A stretch of DNA of 8,735 nucleotides from positions 1 through 8,735 of the forward strand of contig CALBHZ010000038.1 in the NCBI GenBank assembly GCA_937892815.1, written 5' to 3'. Both the position numbers and the translations under genes were made by a program. Of this stretch, positions 7,005 to 8,735 are shown in pieces. The notes under the pieces were generated by a model. It had not been told where the DNA came from. It did not search any database and was given only the letters and a program-made list of their open reading frames with translations. Numbering within the stretch: position 1 is the stretch's first letter; each line of letters begins with the position of its first letter. Source of the DNA: an uncultured archaeon (GTDB lineage: Archaea > Thermoproteota > Nitrososphaeria > Conexivisphaerales > CALBHZ01).

Positions 7005-7385
7005 AAAACAAGGACGTTTCTCCGCCACCTTCATCCTCCCATTTAAGCCCTCCACCTCAGCGTTTAATCCGTCCTACTTCCTCCTTCAGCCTCCCATACT
7101 ACTTACTAATTTAGCTATATCCGAAAAGCGTGTCTGCAGAGAGAACCCCCTTCAACCTCTTAAACATCTTCCTCAGTAGCTTCCTCTCGGTTTTATCCTC
7201 TTCAAGCTTTCTGCTCGTCTTGTTGGGTTCCTTCATCTCCTCGACTTCGAGCTCTAGAAATGCGCTTACCTCTTCAGCTCTCATACGTCTTAGCTACATC
7301 GGGGCATAATTTTTAGCCTATCTCCTTCCTCCTTTAATTCTTTAGGTAGCTTCTTAGCTTCCCTAAGCTTATCGTTGATTTTCAT
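7005..7385 (-). pseudogene. Decayed gene with charged, probably coiled-coil protein sequence
   Basis: This gene-free stretch contains successive short minus-strand segments that read as one protein only if several frameshifts are allowed. From an ATG at 7385: KLREAKKLPKELKEEGDRLK. After a one-base shift in a CCCC run: PDVAKTYES. Then a 57-codon open stretch, 7284-7111, with VSAFLELEVEEMKEP and KLLRKMFKRLKGVLSADTL. After another shift: DIAKLVSSMG. Then RLKEEVGRIKR, and finally EVEGLNGRMKVAE up to about 7010. The last three pieces have the pattern of a continuous coiled coil. At least four frame changes separate the pieces, so this is a relic and not a working gene. I do not recognise the family with confidence; the layout resembles small archaeal proteins with a helical, charged C-terminus. 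The relic ends where the wtp promoter begins. Confidence 0.42.
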
Positions 7386-7446
7386 AAAGAATATGTGTTA
7401 AGTCGTGTTTATCGTTGCTTTTGGTCGTGGAAACATTTCTCGCTTA
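7386..7446. other. Short gene-free spacer between two relics
   Basis: I see no reading frame, repeat, RNA-like structure or promoter that I can support between the protease relic and the coiled-coil relic. It probably represents further decayed coding sequence. Confidence 0.3.
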
Positions 7447-7579
7447 TTAACCTAGCCTAAGTTCCTTAGCGACGTTTTTCTGAGATGACGGTAAACGTGG
7501 CTCCGGCGTCCATTAACGCTTTTTACTTAGCGGGTTTTCTTCCAGTTTTCGACTTGACGACGACCTCTATGATCGAGAA
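7447..7579 (-). pseudogene. Relic of a clan AA (retropepsin-like) aspartyl protease
   Basis: Read on the minus strand in the frame of the ATG at 7513, the sequence gives FSIIEVVVKSKTGRKPAK, a stop (7525-7523), then KALMDAGATFTVISEKR and another stop (7468-7466). A one-base shift restores VAKELRLG (7473-7450) before a further stop. Together these match the opening of small archaeal clan AA aspartyl proteases, in which a beta strand, a loop and the catalytic D-T/S-G-A motif are followed by FTVI and a VAKELGL-like helix. The catalytic motif has decayed to DAGA, and there are two in-frame stops and one frameshift, with nothing recognisable beyond. The first half overlaps, in another frame, the last ~18 codons of the TorD-like gene. 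Family assignment is from memory of the motif pattern, not from a search. Confidence 0.55.
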
Positions 7580-8297
7580 AGGAGTCGTTGTTATGGAACG
7601 CCTCGATCGATCGCGCAAGCTTTTCTATTTGATCCTTATCCGTTTCAAGAAGGCCTTTTGCTATCTTACCTACCCCTCTGTAGAAGGCCGTTTCAGCGTA
7701 TCGAATTACGTCATCCATAAGCTTTGGAGCCCACTTCAGCAAGTGCTTTTCTAGAAATTCCATCTGAGTCTCTAAATTGCTCGATAGCTCCTCGGTCTTC
7801 CTCGATTTCAGCGCCCTTAACGCCTTTCTGCATAGATGGGCCATGAAGTAGAGCTCAAGGGCTATATGGTCTTCGGGCTCTTTAAACTGCGGCGATTTTA
7901 CGAGGCCATTGTCTAGGTAGAGCTTCCGAACCTCGTCTCTAGGTTCTTGATACAGGAAGCCCGTCAGATAAGCCGATTCCGAAGGGTGTATGATGCCTAC
8001 ACCTTCACTTGCGTGTAGAACTCCTAAGAAGAGGCTAGCGTAATCGGCGGCTAGCTCCAGCTTGACCTTTTCGAGCTTACCCTCATCGAGCTCGCTTAAG
8101 TAGTTGTATAGCTCACGTGCCCCCTCTCTAATGATGGGATTTATAGAGCTATCTAGGCTAGATTTAAAAAAAGCCTCTTTGTTAGATATCAGCGCTCTTA
8201 AAAAATCATCGTCGATCTCTTTTTCGAAAACTCTTCCGAGAAAAGCGTAGATGTTTTGTCTCGCTTTCAGAGAACTCTCTAGATCCATCGCTAGCAC
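7527..8297 (-). CDS. TorD/DmsD-family molybdoenzyme maturation chaperone
   Basis: All-helical cytoplasmic chaperone of the TorD/DmsD/NarJ group, which binds the signal peptide or apo form of a molybdopterin oxidoreductase until cofactor is loaded. Supporting motifs in 256 residues: DYASLFLG (85-92), HPSESAYL (104-111, the family's P-x-ES-x-Y segment) and EPEDHIALELYFMAHL (140-155), the most diagnostic one. The last family helix appears to be YRGVGKIAKGLLETDKDQ (206-223). The tail from about residue 238 (DSFLDHRGRRQVENWKKTR) overlaps an aspartyl protease relic in another frame and is probably not native, so the original stop may have been lost. The GTG start at 8297 lies 3 nt after the upstream stop and follows AGGTAGGA. 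An ATG at 8288, giving MDLESSL, is an alternative. Coupling to the upstream gene suggests that gene may encode its client or a client subunit. Confidence 0.85.
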   Translation of the reverse strand: MLAMDLESSLKARQNIYAFLGRVFEKEIDDDFLRALISNKEAFFKSSLDSSINPIIREGARELYNYLSELDEGKLEKVKLELAADYASLFLGVLHASEGVGIIHPSESAYLTGFLYQEPRDEVRKLYLDNGLVKSPQFKEPEDHIALELYFMAHLCRKALRALKSRKTEELSSNLETQMEFLEKHLLKWAPKLMDDVIRYAETAFYRGVGKIAKGLLETDKDQIEKLARSIEAFHNNDSFLDHRGRRQVENWKKTR

Positions 8298-8300
8298 GTC

Positions 8301-8735
8301 CTACCTTTTAATATGCAGACTTACTTCCTTAATCCTCATCTTGTCGATGGACGCATATATAGCATCCACGTCTGCATCGTTAACTGGGCCCTGTTCTCCT
8401 CTATGGTACCCGTGCGGAATTGCGCTTGGAGTATACTCCTCACCTGTAAACGTTATTCTGAGTATTCTGAGAGCACGGAACCTAGTATAGATAGTGGTCA
8501 TTTCTACGTTTTCAGCAACTACGTCTTTAAGCTCGGCTATCCATTTTTCACTAAATTCCCTCTTGTTCCTAACTCTGTCGAGCTTGTAATCGAGAGGGAG
8601 CTTAATCGTGAAAGCCTTGGCTTCCACGAGACCCATTCTCATCTTCGTGACCTTGTTTACTAAGGCTCCATACGTTTCAGGACCTAGGACTGAGTAGCCC
8701 TTTCTAACCTCTATATTACTAGCTACTATGTTTAT
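8301..8735 (-). CDS. Unidentified protein, C-terminal 144 residues (5' end beyond the right edge)
   Basis: The frame stays open to the window edge, so the ATG at 8642 is almost certainly internal. Codons upstream of it continue protein-like, for example GYSVLGPETYGALVNKVTK. The visible part is soluble and charged, with no membrane segment and no cysteine. It includes TIKLPLDYKLDRV, ENVEMTTIYTRFRALRILRITFTGEEYTPSA, PHGYHRGEQGPVNDADVDAIY and a closing KEVSLHIKR. I do not recognise the family and see no clear Fe-S, haem or molybdopterin motif in this part. The stop is 3 nt from the start of the TorD-like gene, so the two are surely cotranscribed. Because TorD-type chaperones usually sit beside the oxidoreductase they mature, this could be the end of a catalytic or accessory redox subunit. 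That is context inference only. Confidence 0.6.
   Translation of the reverse strand: MNIVASNIEVRKGYSVLGPETYGALVNKVTKMRMGLVEAKAFTIKLPLDYKLDRVRNKREFSEKWIAELKDVVAENVEMTTIYTRFRALRILRITFTGEEYTPSAIPHGYHRGEQGPVNDADVDAIYASIDKMRIKEVSLHIKR

Noticed and set aside
7118..7124. A TATCCGA half-site resembling half of the wtp palindrome, about 140 bp upstream of wtpA.
   Set aside because: A single 7-base match without its inverted partner, inside a decayed coding region; this is expected by chance.
7111..7284. A 57-codon minus-strand open frame with ATG start that could be called a small gene.
   Set aside because: Protein-like sequence continues on both sides in other frames, so it is better read as one surviving piece of a frameshifted relic.
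7485..7754. An 89-codon plus-strand frame covering the end of the TorD-like gene and the spacer.
   Set aside because: Antisense to the chaperone and the protease relic; the sequence has no recognisable features. The relic reading on the other strand explains the conserved-looking residues better.
1..8735. CRISPR arrays, tRNA or rRNA genes, insertion sequences, terminal inverted repeats, and integrase or transposase genes.
   Set aside because: None seen: no regularly spaced repeats, no tRNA-like or rRNA-like sequence, and no transposase motifs. The only long repeats are the matching tracts within the moeA paralogs.

Overview
The window reads as archaeal and most likely comes from a hyperthermophile. 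Genes are tightly packed with stop/start overlaps. TTG and GTG starts are frequent, arginine is mostly AGG/AGA, isoleucine is often ATA, and the one clear promoter has an archaeal TATA box. The gene families are typically archaeal too: a MoeA fused to a periplasmic-binding-like domain, a ModE-type regulator with the same C-terminal domain, and a WtpABC molybdate/tungstate transporter. Thermoproteota is my best guess for the phylum, but the window alone does not settle it.

Layout. Positions 2-3026, plus strand: two tandem, overlapping moeA paralogs. The first is cut by the left edge and lacks a C-terminal fusion. The second carries a PBP-like domain. Positions 3023-6966, minus strand: a tightly coupled four-gene operon transcribed leftward, in the order wtpA (oxoanion-binding protein), wtpB (permease), wtpC (ATPase with TOBE domain) and a ModE-HTH/PBP regulator. 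Its last gene meets moeA2 tail to tail, and both stop codons lie in one TTAA. Immediately upstream of wtpA are a TATA box and a perfect 20-bp palindrome that fills the space between the TATA box and the start codon, so it is a strong operator candidate.

Positions 6998-7600, minus strand: a decayed stretch with no intact recognisable gene. It holds a multiply frameshifted relic rich in charged, helix-like sequence (about 7005-7385) and a relic of a clan AA (retropepsin-like) aspartyl protease (about 7447-7579). The protease relic is overprinted by the last ~20 codons of the next gene. Positions 7527-8297, minus strand: a TorD/DmsD-family chaperone. Positions 8301-8735, minus strand: the C-terminal 144 residues of an unidentified protein running off the right edge, 3 nt from the chaperone gene.

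How it fits together (inference): WtpABC imports molybdate or tungstate. The ModE/PBP protein probably controls that import, plausibly through the palindrome. The two MoeA proteins insert the metal into molybdopterin. The TorD-like chaperone escorts a cofactor-loaded oxidoreductase, whose subunit may be the truncated neighbour. The most unusual points are the same PBP-like domain attached to a metal-insertion enzyme and to a regulator encoded back to back, and the operator placed flush against the wtpA start codon.
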